Below, piece by piece: positions 1-11,249 of a DNA stretch of 50,630 nt (the stretch's first letter is position 1; the number at the start of each line of letters is the position of its first letter). The DNA is taken from NCBI GenBank assembly GCA_002104905.1, contig MCFE01000641.1, forward strand, positions 1 to 50,630, in the 5' to 3' direction. The position numbers were made by a program, and so were the translations under genes. This DNA is from Basidiobolus meristosporus CBS 931.73. Taxonomy: Eukaryota > Basidiobolomycota > Basidiobolomycetes > Basidiobolales > Basidiobolaceae. The notes under the pieces were generated by a model, which was not told where the DNA came from, searched no databases, and was given only the letters and a program-made list of their open reading frames with translations.

Positions 1-1
1 G

Positions 2-3000
2 AGAAGAAAATATCTTTACTACAAAGATGCTGCAGGAGAAGAAATGAAAAATCTAATTAACAGAATTACCCTGCTGGTAGATGAGATGGAATCTGTGGGC
101 GTACCAACTACTGATGAGGATGTGATAGTTACCATCCTGAATAGCCTGACAGACGAGTTTCAGGGCCTTGTAACAGCCCTAGAGTCCAGAACTGAAGATT
201 TGACCTTAAATTACGTATATGGAAGGCTCCTGGATGAAGAATTAAGAAAATCAAGCGCCAATAAGAAGGAAGAAGAAAATGCTTTAATAAGCAATGATAA
301 CCAACAAAGGAGGTACCCAAGACCCTACAAAGGCAACAGCAACCTATTTTGCAACTACTGCAAAAGGAAAGGACACACATCAGACCGGTGTTTCAAAAAG
401 AGAGATTATCAGCAAAAGAAGCCTGAATATGGAAATGCTGCAACAACTGAAGATAGACTATTCATATCTGCACTAAATATGACCACAAACAAGGATTCTC
501 AGACGTGGTATATTGACTCTGGAGCTTCTCAACACTTTACACACCAAAAAGAACTTTTTACCCAATATCAAGAAATTCCAATTAAGAAGGTTTTCATGGG
601 TGACGATAGAACACTTGATGCAGTGGGAGAAGGAACTATCCAAGTAAACCTTAGAAGCAGTGAAGGAAGCCATACACTGACCTTTAAAGAAGTACTCTAT
701 GTACCAGAAATAGCCAAGAACCTACTCTCTGTAAGCAAGGCCACAGCAGAAGGACTCAGTTTCAGTTTTGACAATTCTGGATGCAGGATCACTGATCAAA
801 ATGGTGCTCATATTGCTTCAGGCATCAGAGATCAGAACCTATACAAGTTGACTTATATTCCATCATATCTGGAAGCCAATATAAGTAACTTAAATGAAGA
901 AACACCAATGCTTTGGCACAGGAGATTTGGACACATCAATTTTGATTATTTGCGTAAAATGATCAAAGATCAGCTAATTTCTGGAGTGAAAATTGATCCC
1001 CCAGCTAATTTGGAGCACTGTGAAGCCTGCATATATGGGAAACAAGTCAGACAACCGTTCAAGAGCTCTGGGTTAATCAAAACTAAGAAAAAATTAGATC
1101 TAATTCACTCAGATCTGTGTGGACCTATGCAAAATTTATCCTTAGGCGGGATGAAGTATTTAATCACTTTTATTGATGATTATACAAGATACACATGGGT
1201 CTACTTCATGGAGAGAAAGGAAGAAGCTCTGTCTAAGCTCAGGGAGTTTAAAGCCATGGTGGAGAGAGAAACTGGTGAAAAAATCAAGAAAATACGCTCT
1301 GACAATGGAGGAGAATATACCTCAAAACTCTTCATCCACTTCTGCAAAATTCATGGGATAAAGCAAGAGACTACTGTACCATACTCCCCACAGCAAAATG
1401 GAGTAGCAGAACGAGCTAACAGATCAATAATTGATATGGCAAGATCTATGATCCATGATCAAAAATTATCCTATGATTTTTGGGCGGAATCAGTTGCCAC
1501 TGCTGTATATCTTAAAAATAGGAGTTATAACAGAATACTTTGTGATTCTACTCCATTTGAAGCATGGTATGGATACAGACCAAGTGCAGAACATCTAAGA
1601 ATATTTGGGTGTACAGCATATGCCAAAAAACTGGCCGGAAATCAGTCAAAATTTGAGCCAAAAAGTGTAAAATGCATATTTTTGGGCTACTGCAATGAGA
1701 GTAAGGCATACAGACTCTACAATACCGAAGCAAAGAAGCTGATCAAGTCCAGGGATGTGTTGTTTGATGAAAATTCAAAATTTTCACAAAAAATGACATC
1801 AGATGATGACGAAAATTTGATCTCAAGTCCACCAATTGTCAGGATTGAATCAGAGCAAAACAATGAAAATTTTTTCACTCCAGAGGACTCTACAACCGTG
1901 GTTCAGCCAGAATCAGTGCCCAGGAATATCCCAGAAGTGATCATTCCAGTATCAAATGCCCGGAGATCCAATCGGACAAGAAATAGCCCAAATTACTATA
2001 TCAATGAGGGTACAAACTTAGCCTATGCCTATTCAGTCCATGTTGATGAACCCCAGACTGTAAAAGAGGCCCTAAATAGCCCTCAGACAAAGTTTTGGAG
2101 ATCTGCAATGACTGAGGAATATCAGGCCCTGATGGAAAATCAAACTTGGGACTTAGTCAAATTACCAATCAACCGAAAATCAATTGGATGCAGATGGGTC
2201 TTTAAGACAAAATACAAGGCTGATGGTACAATTGAAAGATACAAAGCAAGGCTTGTAGCCAAAGGTTACTCTCAAACAAAAGGACTTGACTATACTGAGA
2301 CCTTTGCACCGGTAGCCAAGTTTAATTCCATCAGATTAATATTGGCTATTGCAGCCAAATATAAGTTTTTTATTCATCAAATGGATGTAAAAACTGCATT
2401 TTTGAATGGAGAACTTGATGAGGACGTGTATATGGACCAGCCTGATGGGTTTGTTGACCAAGATAACCCCCATTTGGTCTGCAAGCTTAAAAAGTCACTA
2501 TATGGTCTCAAACAATCACCGAGAGCCTGGAATTGCAAGATAGATTCTTATTTGGAATCTTTGAGTTTCAAAAGGAGTAATGCTGACTATAGTATATACT
2601 ATAAGCCAGATAGAGCAAATCCAGTTCTATTAGCTCTATATGTGGATGATCTTATTATAGCCACCAATAACCTAGAAACATTGGAAGAGACTAAATCCAG
2701 CCTATCTAAGGAGTTCAAGATGTCCGATCTAGGAGAACTTAGTTACTACTTAGGGATTAAGTTCTCCATAGACAGAAGTACCCAGACTATTACCCTAAGC
2801 CAATCCAAGTATATTCAAGATATACTAAAGAAGTACAAAATGGAAGATTGTAAACCGGCAGCTACCCCAATGGAGACAAACCTTAACTTGGTCAAAACTC
2901 AACCAAATCAAGAGAGCTTGGTGCCATCTGAAAGCCCTGACTTTCCTTATCAATCTATGGTCGGCAGTCTGATGTATATCATGCTTGGAACACGTCCAGA

Positions 3001-3619
3001 TATCTCATATTCAGTGGGAGTTGTCAGCCAACATAATCAGAATTATGGATCTGATCATATTGCAGCAGTTAAGCGGATTTTTAGATACCTAAAAGGAACT
3101 GCTGATATCTGCTTAAGATACACTTATAAGGATTCAGAACAGGATCTTGTGGGATACTCTGATGCTGATTGGGGACGAAATTTAGAAGACAGAAGATCCA
3201 CCACAGGATACACCTTTCTTTACTGTAAAGGAGCAATTTCATGGAATTCAAGAAAGCAACCAACCGTAGCACTTTCTACTACAGAGGCAGAATATATGGC
3301 AGCCTGTGAGGCTACAAAAGAAGCAATGTGGTTAAGAAAGCTGTTTACAGATTTAGGCCTATGTCAAAAAACGCCTATTACTTTATTTCAAGATAATCAA
3401 GGATGTATACAATTAGGTAGAAATCCAACTTTTCATGCTAGAACCAAGCACATAGATATTAGACATCATTTCATACGTGAAGCTATAGAGAATAACTTAG
3501 TTAGCTTAGTTTACTGTCCTACAGATGAAATGATTGCAGACATATTTACCAAACCATTAGCTAGAGACAAGTTTGAATATCTTAGGTCAAAATTAGGACT
3601 AGTCAGTATGAACATTTAG
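2..3619 (+). CDS. Copia gag-pol polyprotein, 5' partial
   Basis: One open frame runs from the window edge to a TAG at 3617-3619. The first ATG in view (44) is internal: the frame is open upstream and matches the gag of the copy at 27.7-32.3 kb. Domains in order, counted from that ATG: end of gag; zinc knuckle near residues 103-116 (CNYC..GH..RC); aspartic protease DSGA near 158; integrase zinc finger (H..H, C..C) near 290-330; integrase core with catalytic acidic residues and QQNGVAERANR near 450; reverse transcriptase with YVDD near 865; RNase H near 1035-1110 (SDADWG, STTEAEYMA). No stop separates gag from pol. Near base 32 it reads CTGCAGG where the copies at 31.5 and 33.7 kb read CTGCCAGG, so a few gag residues may be read in a shifted, compensated frame. 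The protein looks potentially active, but the 5' LTR and gag start are not visible. Confidence 0.93.
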   Translation, partial: RRKYLYYKDAAGEEMKNLINRITLLVDEMESVGVPTTDEDVIVTILNSLTDEFQGLVTALESRTEDLTLNYVYGRLLDEELRKSSANKKEEENALISNDNQQRRYPRPYKGNSNLFCNYCKRKGHTSDRCFKKRDYQQKKPEYGNAATTEDRLFISALNMTTNKDSQTWYIDSGASQHFTHQKELFTQYQEIPIKKVFMGDDRTLDAVGEGTIQVNLRSSEGSHTLTFKEVLYVPEIAKNLLSVSKATAEGLSFSFDNSGCRITDQNGAHIASGIRDQNLYKLTYIPSYLEANISNLNEETPMLWHRRFGHINFDYLRKMIKDQLISGVKIDPPANLEHCEACIYGKQVRQPFKSSGLIKTKKKLDLIHSDLCGPMQNLSLGGMKYLITFIDDYTRYTWVYFMERKEEALSKLREFKAMVERETGEKIKKIRSDNGGEYTSKLFIHFCKIHGIKQETTVPYSPQQNGVAERANRSIIDMARSMIHDQKLSYDFWAESVATAVYLKNRSYNRILCDSTPFEAWYGYRPSAEHLRIFGCTAYAKKLAGNQSKFEPKSVKCIFLGYCNESKAYRLYNTEAKKLIKSRDVLFDENSKFSQKMTSDDDENLISSPPIVRIESEQNNENFFTPEDSTTVVQPESVPRNIPEVIIPVSNARRSNRTRNSPNYYINEGTNLAYAYSVHVDEPQTVKEALNSPQTKFWRSAMTEEYQALMENQTWDLVKLPINRKSIGCRWVFKTKYKADGTIERYKARLVAKGYSQTKGLDYTETFAPVAKFNSIRLILAIAAKYKFFIHQMDVKTAFLNGELDEDVYMDQPDGFVDQDNPHLVCKLKKSLYGLKQSPRAWNCKIDSYLESLSFKRSNADYSIYYKPDRANPVLLALYVDDLIIATNNLETLEETKSSLSKEFKMSDLGELSYYLGIKFSIDRSTQTITLSQSKYIQDILKKYKMEDCKPAATPMETNLNLVKTQPNQESLVPSESPDFPYQSMVGSLMYIMLGTRPDISYSVGVVSQHNQNYGSDHIAAVKRIFRYLKGTADICLRYTYKDSEQDLVGYSDADWGRNLEDRRSTTGYTFLYCKGAISWNSRKQPTVALSTTEAEYMAACEATKEAMWLRKLFTDLGLCQKTPITLFQDNQGCIQLGRNPTFHARTKHIDIRHHFIREAIENNLVSLVYCPTDEMIADIFTKPLARDKFEYLRSKLGLVSMNI

Positions 3620-3630
3620 CTGAGTGGGAG

Positions 3631-3979
3631 TGTTGTAAAAATTCGTAATTCCACCTAAATATTCACCTAACTTAGTCACTTAGATCATTTCCCTCAAATT
3701 CTAGAGAATACTGACCAAATTCCTTGTCGGGATTTACTTAGAATATTTTCACCAAAATATCAGGTACCCAGAACATGAAAATTCTCAAAGTTGTCCAAAC
3801 AGCCCCAAACTTTGCACACATGTTCTTGGGACCTTCCTTAACCTATTCTACGTGTTTGTAATGCCAAGACCAGGTAAAAGTATAAATACCACTTTTACAT
3901 TCAATAAATCATTAAGTGAAAACCACATAATCTACTTGTTCTCCCAATCACTTCCAATATCTCCAAGACTCTTACAACA
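3631..3979 (+). repeat. 3' LTR of copia copy 1
   Basis: 349 bp, TGTTGTAAAA...CTTACAACA, with short inverted ends. It holds a TATAAATA box (3881-3888) and an AATAAA (3903-3908), placing transcription start and polyadenylation close together near its 3' end. Related LTRs occur at 4745, 27674, 31915, 32263 (part), 32574, 32930 and 36409. Confidence 0.93.
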
Positions 3980-5092
3980 GTATCTTGTATAATCATCAAT
4001 AAAAGTGATTAAATAACTCATCCAACCTGAGGATAAATTTGGCATTGGTCCACACAGATCTGAGTGAATTAGATCTAATTGTTTCTTATTTTTGATTAAC
4101 CCAAAGCTCTTGAACAGCTGTCTGGCTTGTTTCCCATATAGGCAGGCTTCACAGTGCTCCAAATTAGCTGGGGGATCAATTTTTACTCTAGAAATTAGCT
4201 GATCTTTTTGCACAAATAATCAAAATTGATGTGCCCAAATCTCCTGTGCCAAAGCATTGGTGTTTCTTCATTTAAGTTACTTATATTGGCTTCTAGATAT
4301 GCTGGAATATAAGTCAACTTGTATAGATTCTGATCTCTGATACCTAAAGCAATATGGGCACCATTTTTAACAGTGCTCCTGCCTCCATAATTGTCAAAGC
4401 TGAAATTGAGTCCTTCTGCAGTGACCTTGCTTACAGATAGTAGGTCCTTGGCTACTTTTGGTACATGGAATACTTCCTTGAAGGTAGTGTATGGCTTCCT
4501 TCACTGCTTCTAAGGCTTGACTGGATAGGTCCTTCTCCCACAGCATCAAGTATTCTATTGTCACCCATGAATACCTTCTTAATTGGAATTTCTTGGTATT
4601 GGGTAAAATTCTTTTTGGTGTGTAAAGTGTTGAGATGCTCCAGAGTCAATGTACCACATCTGAGAATCCTTGTTTGTGGTCATAGAAATTCCAGTAATAG
4701 CAGTAGTGGACATTGCAGAGAGTGACAGCTTGGGACTCATAATCTGTTGTAAGAGTCTTGGAGATACTGGAAGTGATTGTGAGAACAAGTAGATTATTTG
4801 GTTTTCACTCAATGATTTATTGAATGTAAAAGTAGTGTTTATAATTTTACATGGACTTGGCATAACAAACACATTGAATAGGGTTAGCAGAGTCTCAAGA
4901 GCATGTGTGCAAAGTTTAGGGCTGTTTAGACAGCTTATCTAATTTTCATGTTGTAGGTACCTGATATTTTAGTGAAAATATTCCAAATAAATCCTAACAA
5001 GGATTTAGTCAGTATTCTCTAGGATTTGAAGGTAATGATCCAAGTGACTAAGTTAGGTGAGTATTTAGGTGGAATCCCAAATTCTCACAACA
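3980..5092 (-). mobile_element. Copia copy 2, inverted, broken remnant
   Basis: Read on the minus strand it holds an LTR (4745-5092), the start of gag, then a jump into the protease region, then the front of the integrase, which ends at 3980 where copy 1 inserted. Compared with the copy at 27.7-32.3 kb about 775 bases of gag are missing. The frames left (3932-4213, 4452-4649, 4579-4872) are broken by shifts, so no protein is made. The rest of this copy should lie left of the window, beyond copy 1. Confidence 0.88.
4745..5092 (-). repeat. 5' LTR of copia copy 2
   Basis: 348 bp, reading TGTTGTAAGAG...CTCACAACA on the plus strand. It is diverged from the LTR of copy 1 but collinear with it. The flank after it begins CTGAC; the matching target duplication is not in the window. 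Confidence 0.85.
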
Positions 5093-6824
5093 CTGACAAG
5101 AATATCAACATCTGGGACTTTCCCTGAGACACTCTTATCATTGGGTTTGCAAAGGCTCCTTAAAGTAGAAGTGCTTTGTCTGAACTGAATCAAACAACAA
5201 GTGAGTATCATGCAATTATTTGAGCTCTCCAGATCACTTACAATACTCCCTAGAGTCCTGCAACAAGACCAAGGTTAACATTTCTCTTGCTGTCCCATGT
5301 ACATACTTTGCATCCCAGCCCCACCTGGCAAGCCACTTGCCAGGAGATACAAATTTCCTGGCTTATCAATATCTCACTGGAGAAACTCACTGGCTGTGAT
5401 TCCCCTAAATATACATTGCCCAGGAAAGGATCCTTCTTTAGAACAAGTGGAATAGATGTACATGTATATACTGGATGCCTATTAGTTGGCATTAAGCCCA
5501 GAAAGATCTCACTTTTCAATCAATCATCCCAATAGCCAATAAACCACCCCCCACCATCATTGGTAGCTTGGCTGTCTGGTTGACCAGCAGGCTTGAAGGA
5601 GGATCTGGGAGTATGAAGGGACCCAGCAACTGAGGGCAAAAGTTCTGCCACTTGGATGGTGATCCAGGCTCATGGTGAAGCAATTGATATGATGAGGATG
5701 GGATTGACCAATGGAAGGGATGGCAAATGTACCAAAAAAAATAACACCCACTCCTGTGGCAAACCCGGGTAGCAGGGTAACCAGGCCCCATATCCATCTC
5801 ATCTATGCCAGCCAGGAGTTTGTGGGAGTTGGGGAGGAGTTGGGGAGGAGAACCTGAACACTGCTTTCTTATACCAACCGGTCACACCATGGGCGTGATA
5901 AATCGGGTGTAGATGTGGTTTCAGGGGTACACAGCTGCACTACTGCTACTCGTACACCCAGGCGCTTACGAAAGAATGGATCAAGGCCTGTATGATGAGC
6001 ACCTGTTTGGTGCATCCTGCCAACGGGATCCCGTCAATCCATCAGAGGCAAGGTTCTGTAACTGGATGGGTCTGAGTGTTGGGGACGGAAAAGGAATAGT
6101 AAGCGGGGGGGTTAGTTCCCAAGATCGATCACCATTCATGAGACGAGGGGAGGCGTAGGCATCTACCGTGGACTTCACAAGGGCCAACCAGCCAGTGGCC
6201 CCCCCGGGATGTTCGATGGACGGATGGATGGCGTTCCGAAGACGAAGTCCAACACACTAGCGGCAGGTAAATCGATGGGTATGTGGTACGGAAGCCATGC
6301 GCTGAGAAAACACTGGGAGAGGCTTAAGATCTCAATGACTGTTTGTGCCCGGACAGTAGATGAAACACCATGCGTACCGCACCACGCCACACCACACCAC
6401 ATCGCACCCATTTGGCTTCAAGGTATAGGCCATCGGTTATTCCAGTGAGCAGGGAGGATCGGTTACCAGATAGGCCTATTCGCCGTGGCGTACGTCCGAT
6501 CGAGCAAGTGAGGTTATTCCCCGCAAGGTCGACATCAAATCACCGTGGACGGAGTGGTACACAGCCATCGGATGCAGGCCAACTCCAACCATTGCCTCGC
6601 ATTGCAGCACTCACTCGTGCGGAGTAACGAGGCATCATTACTGCCAGGACCGAGCACTCCGATGTGGATGCCGGCTGCATGTGGTGGTCACCCAACCATC
6701 CCGCAAATTCTCCTCTCCGCCGACGAGAAAATCTCCCTTAAAGCCGAGGCGGGGGACAAAAAGGCGGCTCCCCCTCCCCACCACCACCGAGGATTTCGTC
6801 CACACACACACCCACCAACCCATC
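5093..6824. other. Gene-free stretch between copia cluster and first gene
   Basis: No frame has convincing protein character. The left part is moderately AT-rich; from about 5880 on it is GC-richer and CpG-rich like the adjoining genes, with small CAC/CCACAC runs at 6366-6405 and 6800-6820. The right end must hold the promoter and leader of the transporter gene at 6825. Confidence 0.5.
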
Positions 6825-8222
6825 ATGGCCCCGATAGCACCAGCCTTCACGGATTATCTTATCGGCTTCATCGTATCCTTGGCCGCGTCCTTCCTCAACG
6901 CCTTGGGTCTTAACATCATGAAGCGAGACCACTCCCGCAACGAAGCCCTTTCGACGGAACTCCAGAAGCACGAGTTCCTGCGGGTGAATTGGCACATCGG
7001 GCTATACCTTTACGCGGGGAGTCAAATGTTTGGTAACACCATCGCCTTAAGTGCGTCCACCCATTTCCCATTCCCTCTTTCCCCAGGAGGACCTTTACTT
7101 ACCAACCGACCCCCCCCGTTTACCAGATTATCTCAAGACCCAGTGGGTGGCCCCCCTGGGCGCGGTATCGTTGATCTTCAACTTCCTCTTCGCGAAGATG
7201 CTGGTCGGAACGCCCATCACTCGGAAAGACATCTACGGGACGGCGGTGGTGATCCTGTGCGTCGTCTGGATTGTTGTGTGGGGAGGTAGAGGGACCGGGG
7301 AGGATGGTAGGTGGGAGGAACCCGTGGTTGGTTGCGTGCCTTGACATTGACGTGCTCTATTCCACGATCTAGCGGAAAACGATTTGACCCTGGACCGACT
7401 GAAATCCCTGTATCTTCGGCCGGTGTTCATCGTCTACTTCTCCGTCCTCGACTTCATCACCCTGGTGGGCTTTCTCGCCGGGCTTTACGTGAAGTATTGC
7501 CTGGAGGGAGCTGCCGATCGCCACGTGACTCTGCTCGGGTACGTGGTCAGCCGGAGGAGGCTCGAGAAAACCCTGGGCATGTGTATGGCGGGGATTGGTG
7601 GCTTGGTGGCCAGCCAGACGCTGTTGCTGGCGAAAAGCGGGTAGGTTCCAGTGCATTTACCCCCGACGACCTGACTGCTAACGATTACCACAGCGTCAAA
7701 CTGTTCACCATCACCATGACACAGACCAACCAATTCACCGACAGCCTTTCCTTCCTAATCCTGGTGGGGTTGGTGATAACATCCGTCATGCAGGTAAGCA
7801 CCCGGACCCCCTCCCCCAGACCGTCAAAGGCTAGGCTTACTTACGACCGGGCCTGTTTCCCCTAGATCTACTGCCTCAACACCGGGCTTAAGCTGGCCGA
7901 CTCGGTGTTGATCGTCCCGATTTTCTTCGGATTCTACACCTCCACGGGTCTGATCAACACCATCATCTACCTAAACCAACTGGCGAACTACGAGGTATGG
8001 GTGCTCTCCCTGATCCTGGTGGGAATCTTCGCCCTGATCTACGGGGTGAGGCTGCTCTCCCAAGCCAAGCCCGACCCGGGGGCCAGTGTCGAGAGGCTCG
8101 AGTTCGGGAAAGAGAAACAGCTGAGGGTCAGCTACCGGAAACCCGACGACCCCATCAGATACTCCAAGAAATCCCATCTCTGGACCAACGACGACGACGG
8201 TTTTGAAAACATCAAGCTCTAA
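6825..8222 (+). CDS. NIPA-type magnesium transporter (DUF803 family)
   Basis: Five exons: 6825-7050, 7127-7285, 7373-7640, 7694-7793, 7866-8222, giving 369 residues. The junctions keep frame; for example exons 1 and 2 join to give TIALNYLKTQWVAPLG, a NIPA-family signature. NIPA proteins are multi-pass membrane carriers of the drug/metabolite transporter superfamily that move Mg2+ and related cations. Visible parts: TM1 with NALGLNIMKRDH, the GAVSLIFNFLFAKMLVGTPI helix pair, several further hydrophobic helices and a charged cytosolic tail. The ATG at 6825 was chosen because it starts just before TM1; an in-frame extension upstream has no membrane character. Introns are 53-87 nt and intron 3 has GCTAAC before its acceptor. 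It converges on the channel gene, with 240 bases between the stops. Confidence 0.88.
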
Positions 8223-8462
8223 CCCCCCCCCCCCCGAGGACACCCCGCTATCTACCGTTTATCCCCGAGAATGTAAATACCCAATAGATTAAAATAAACC
8301 GGCTTTTTGAACTTTCGAGCATGGAACGGAGGCGGGGTTTTGGAACAGAGGCGTGGTTTTAACTGTCTATTTATTGGATGTCTCGGTGGATGCTATCTAT
8401 ACTCGGTGAAAATGGGAACCTAGGCCAGCTTTGCAGTTGCTCAATTTCCGGACGGCACGGCC

Positions 8463-10423
8463 CTAGCCGACCCCATGATAGGTGATCCCTACGCTGGAGA
8501 CAGCGTCCTTGAGAGCAAACATGAACTGTGCTTCCGGTTAGTCGGTGTGCGGGGAGGGAAGGATGAAAATCCAAGCTTACCATGTTTCGGCGCTTCGAGT
8601 GCTCGCTCTCGTTCTGCCAGTTCCCTTTGTACGGGACCTCGATCTCGAGCGTCATCTGGCTAGGGTCAGGAAAGTCGCTCAGGGTGATCTTGGTTTCGTT
8701 CTTGAACTCCCGGCTACACTCGTTGAGGAATTGGACGAGCTTCAGTTCGAGTTGGTGGATCTGCTTCATCGTCGTGGAGCTGTCCACCAGCACCCGGAGA
8801 ATCTCCGAGATATCGCCGGAACGGCGGATGTTTTCGATGCTAGAGCCGGAGATGCTGTTGTTGGGGATGATGACCACGGTCCCTTCCGGAGTTTCAAAGA
8901 CCGTACTCAGGAGCCCCATCTCCTTCACGATGTAGGATTTGTCGTCGATGTTGACCCGGTCGCCTAGATACGCCTTAGATAAACATCCGATGACCAACTC
9001 AACCTGGCCCACTTACCTACGTCAAAGGGATGGCGGACAAAGAGGAACACGATGCTCTCGAAGACTGCCTGGGCTGAGGATCCGGTCATGAAGCTGACAG
9101 CTACCAGGATAGAACCGGCGGTAGCGATGTATGTTTCAAACTTGGAGACAAACGAGGCCACCAACACGAGAACGACGATCACATACACAATGGCCATGAG
9201 AATGGAATCCAGCTTGGCTGTGGAAAGAAAAGCAGTCAGAAACCCGGGGCAAATCACCAGCATCTACACACGAAACTACCTATTGCTTTGTCCAGATCCT
9301 TGAGGGATTTGGTCAGCGCTTGCTTTTCCTGGTAGATCTCCTGGAGAGAGAGAATCAGGTCATCCCGGACTATGTCGCCTTTCGAGTACTGGTCGAAGTA
9401 GACGAACGCCCGCTCGGCTCTCTCGACGGTCTGGAACACCTCCTTGAACTCCCTGACCGTAATCGCCTTCTTTTCCGGTGGGCACAGTGCGGCGAAAATC
9501 CGTCTGGCCAGCACTCGCGCATCGTGCGAGCTTTGCACGGCGTGAAAGGGCTCCGCCTTGTCGGTGCCCCCGGTGGCGATATCTGATGCGATGGTGCCCA
9601 GCGTCGAGGTGGTCTTCTCCAAGGCGTTCTTGGTCTGAGAGAGGAATCGGAAGACGGTGAACTTGGGTCTTCTGTGCGAGCTCATATCATCGATGATTGG
9701 CATTTCCTTCTCGCGCTCCCTGGTAAACTCGGCCAGTTTGTTGATGATGTTGATGGCATAGCGGTTGATTAGGATGCGATCCTGATAGGATGCCTTGTGG
9801 AATTTGACCGCGATCACCTGGAGAAACAGCTTCTCGATGGTGACGGCCGCACTGGTCACTATTAGAACGATGTATATTTTCTTGAGCCAGTCGGACCGGA
9901 AATCATTGGTGGTCGCTATGACGGCCTCGAATAGAACCCAGGTGACGATGCAAAACACAAGGAAAGAGATATAATTGTGGAGCTGTCGAACGTAGTTCAT
10001 GTACTGCTTCACCAGCGAGGTAAGCTCACCGAGCAGCATCTCCAACAGGTTGGGTAGGACGTGGATGAGGACCCTCGACAGGAAGAAGGTGGACCACAGG
10101 ATGATGGCGAAGACGCACCACCAACCCAGGGTGACCCCGGATATGTTCACCCGACGAAACACTGTGAAGTCCAACGCAGCAATAAGCCCGAATATACAGT
10201 CTACCGGCAAGACCAATATGGCGGTTCGTTGGAAGAGATTGAAACGGTAAAGCCACACCATAAAATGATCCCATCGGGTCTCAACCTCGGGGGTGATGGC
10301 ACCCATCTTCAAGGCAAGGTGGGATATATCATCATCCGAGCTGTGGATCGAGTTCTTCGAACTGTTGGCTTCTAAATCATAAGCGCCCTTTTCCATCGAA
10401 TGGTCAGCTTTTTCTTCGGCCAT
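8463..10423 (-). CDS. MscS-family mechanosensitive channel with EF-hand-like region
   Basis: Four exons on the minus strand: 10423-9280, 9217-9017, 8963-8581, 8525-8463, giving 596 residues. The start is the ATG at 10423; the frame is open above it but has no earlier ATG. The protein resembles fungal Msy1/Msy2-type channels of internal membranes, which open on membrane tension and affect Ca2+ handling under osmotic shock. Seen: acidic N-terminus; about four hydrophobic helices (residues 50-200); a stretch with FDQYSKGDI near 350 where relatives carry an EF-hand, though calcium ligands look incomplete; the pore-lining helix (residues 385-430); then FVRHPFDVGDRV, joined exactly across intron 2, and VIIPNNSI of the MscS beta domain. 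The short last exon ends HGVG. Introns of 61, 53 and 55 nt have standard ends. Confidence 0.9.
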
Positions 10424-11249
10424 GCTTAGAAAAAGGGACTCCGGGCGGCCCAAGAGTCGGCAGGCTTCTTATATGCCACCATGAGAAAGGATAGAAAGAA
10501 CATGTTGTACTGATTTTCCTAACTAGGAAATGATACGGGGATTTTTTTAAGGAAGTGGCATCTGGGAATACTCATCTAGAATGATCAGTGAATTCTGGTG
10601 GGCGCCTTATTCGTTGGCTTCGATAGAAACCACCGCACCCTTACAATGATGCTGCTGGTCTTTTTAAGCTCATATTGCTTCCAAATCCTTGTCGATTGAA
10701 CAAATATGCACACAACCTCAATATACATGACGATTGGACTAATACGCACCCAGCACCCGTCCATCTAGCTGGCCTCAATCCCACTATATCCATTGATTTC
10801 CTCTGCCTGCATTGGCCCGCTTTATTGGCCTGTTTGCTGAATCGGATTGGATTGCCAGGAGATTTATTCAGGTTCCGACAAGGTCGACTAGGAAGCTTAA
10901 ACCCTATGCATAGTCTGATTACTGTCGTAACATCCTCTGCCCCATGATTGGGACTCCTTATAATTAGATTTGATTGAAATTCCCTCTATGGACCATACAA
11001 GAGTCAGGTCATACCATTGTTTTTCCTATTCAATATTGTACCACTGCCTAGTTAAGCAGTTTGTGTATCAGAAGTGCAGAACAAGCTGTTTGCCTCCATT
11101 ACGCCGCTATATCTATGGTGAAAGCACTCCGTCAAGCCTAACCAAGTTCACCTTTACCCTTGAAACGTACCCACCGGAGGCCTCTTTCTTTTCTTTTCTC
11201 TTCTTTTCCTTGGGAGGCCTCTTACTTTTCTTTCCCTGAGCAGTGTTAG
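10424..11249. promoter_or_regulatory. Shared upstream region of divergent MscS and RasGEF genes
   Basis: 826 bases separate the two start codons, so both promoters must lie here. A pyrimidine-rich tract (11180-11225, TTTCTTTTC...) is just ahead of the RasGEF start, a common fungal promoter feature. I see no certain TATA box or other element. Confidence 0.45.

Larger units (their letters stand above)
1..3979 (+). mobile_element. Ty1/copia LTR retrotransposon, copy 1 (5' part outside window)
   Basis: The window opens inside this element. It has an open gag-pol frame, a purine-rich tract (GAGTGGGAG) just before the 3' LTR, and a 349-bp 3' LTR starting TGTTG and ending CAACA. Integrase lies before reverse transcriptase, which is the copia order. 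The base after the LTR is not genomic sequence but the interior of an older, inverted copia copy, so this element inserted into that one. The five bases after the LTR are GTATC, and the same five should occur left of its 5' LTR, outside the window. It is the best preserved copia copy here. Confidence 0.95.

Noticed and set aside
5557-5802. A minus-strand frame whose start (GLVTLLPGFATGVGVIFFGT) looks like a ZIP-transporter helix
   Set aside because: Only one hydrophobic stretch is present, the rest does not fit the family, and no continuing exon was found. At best a relic.
6370-6912. Plus-strand frames upstream of the NIPA gene, and an N-terminal extension of it from 6681
   Set aside because: They are Pro/His-rich from CAC/CCA repeats, and the NIPA family starts at the membrane helix after the ATG at 6825.
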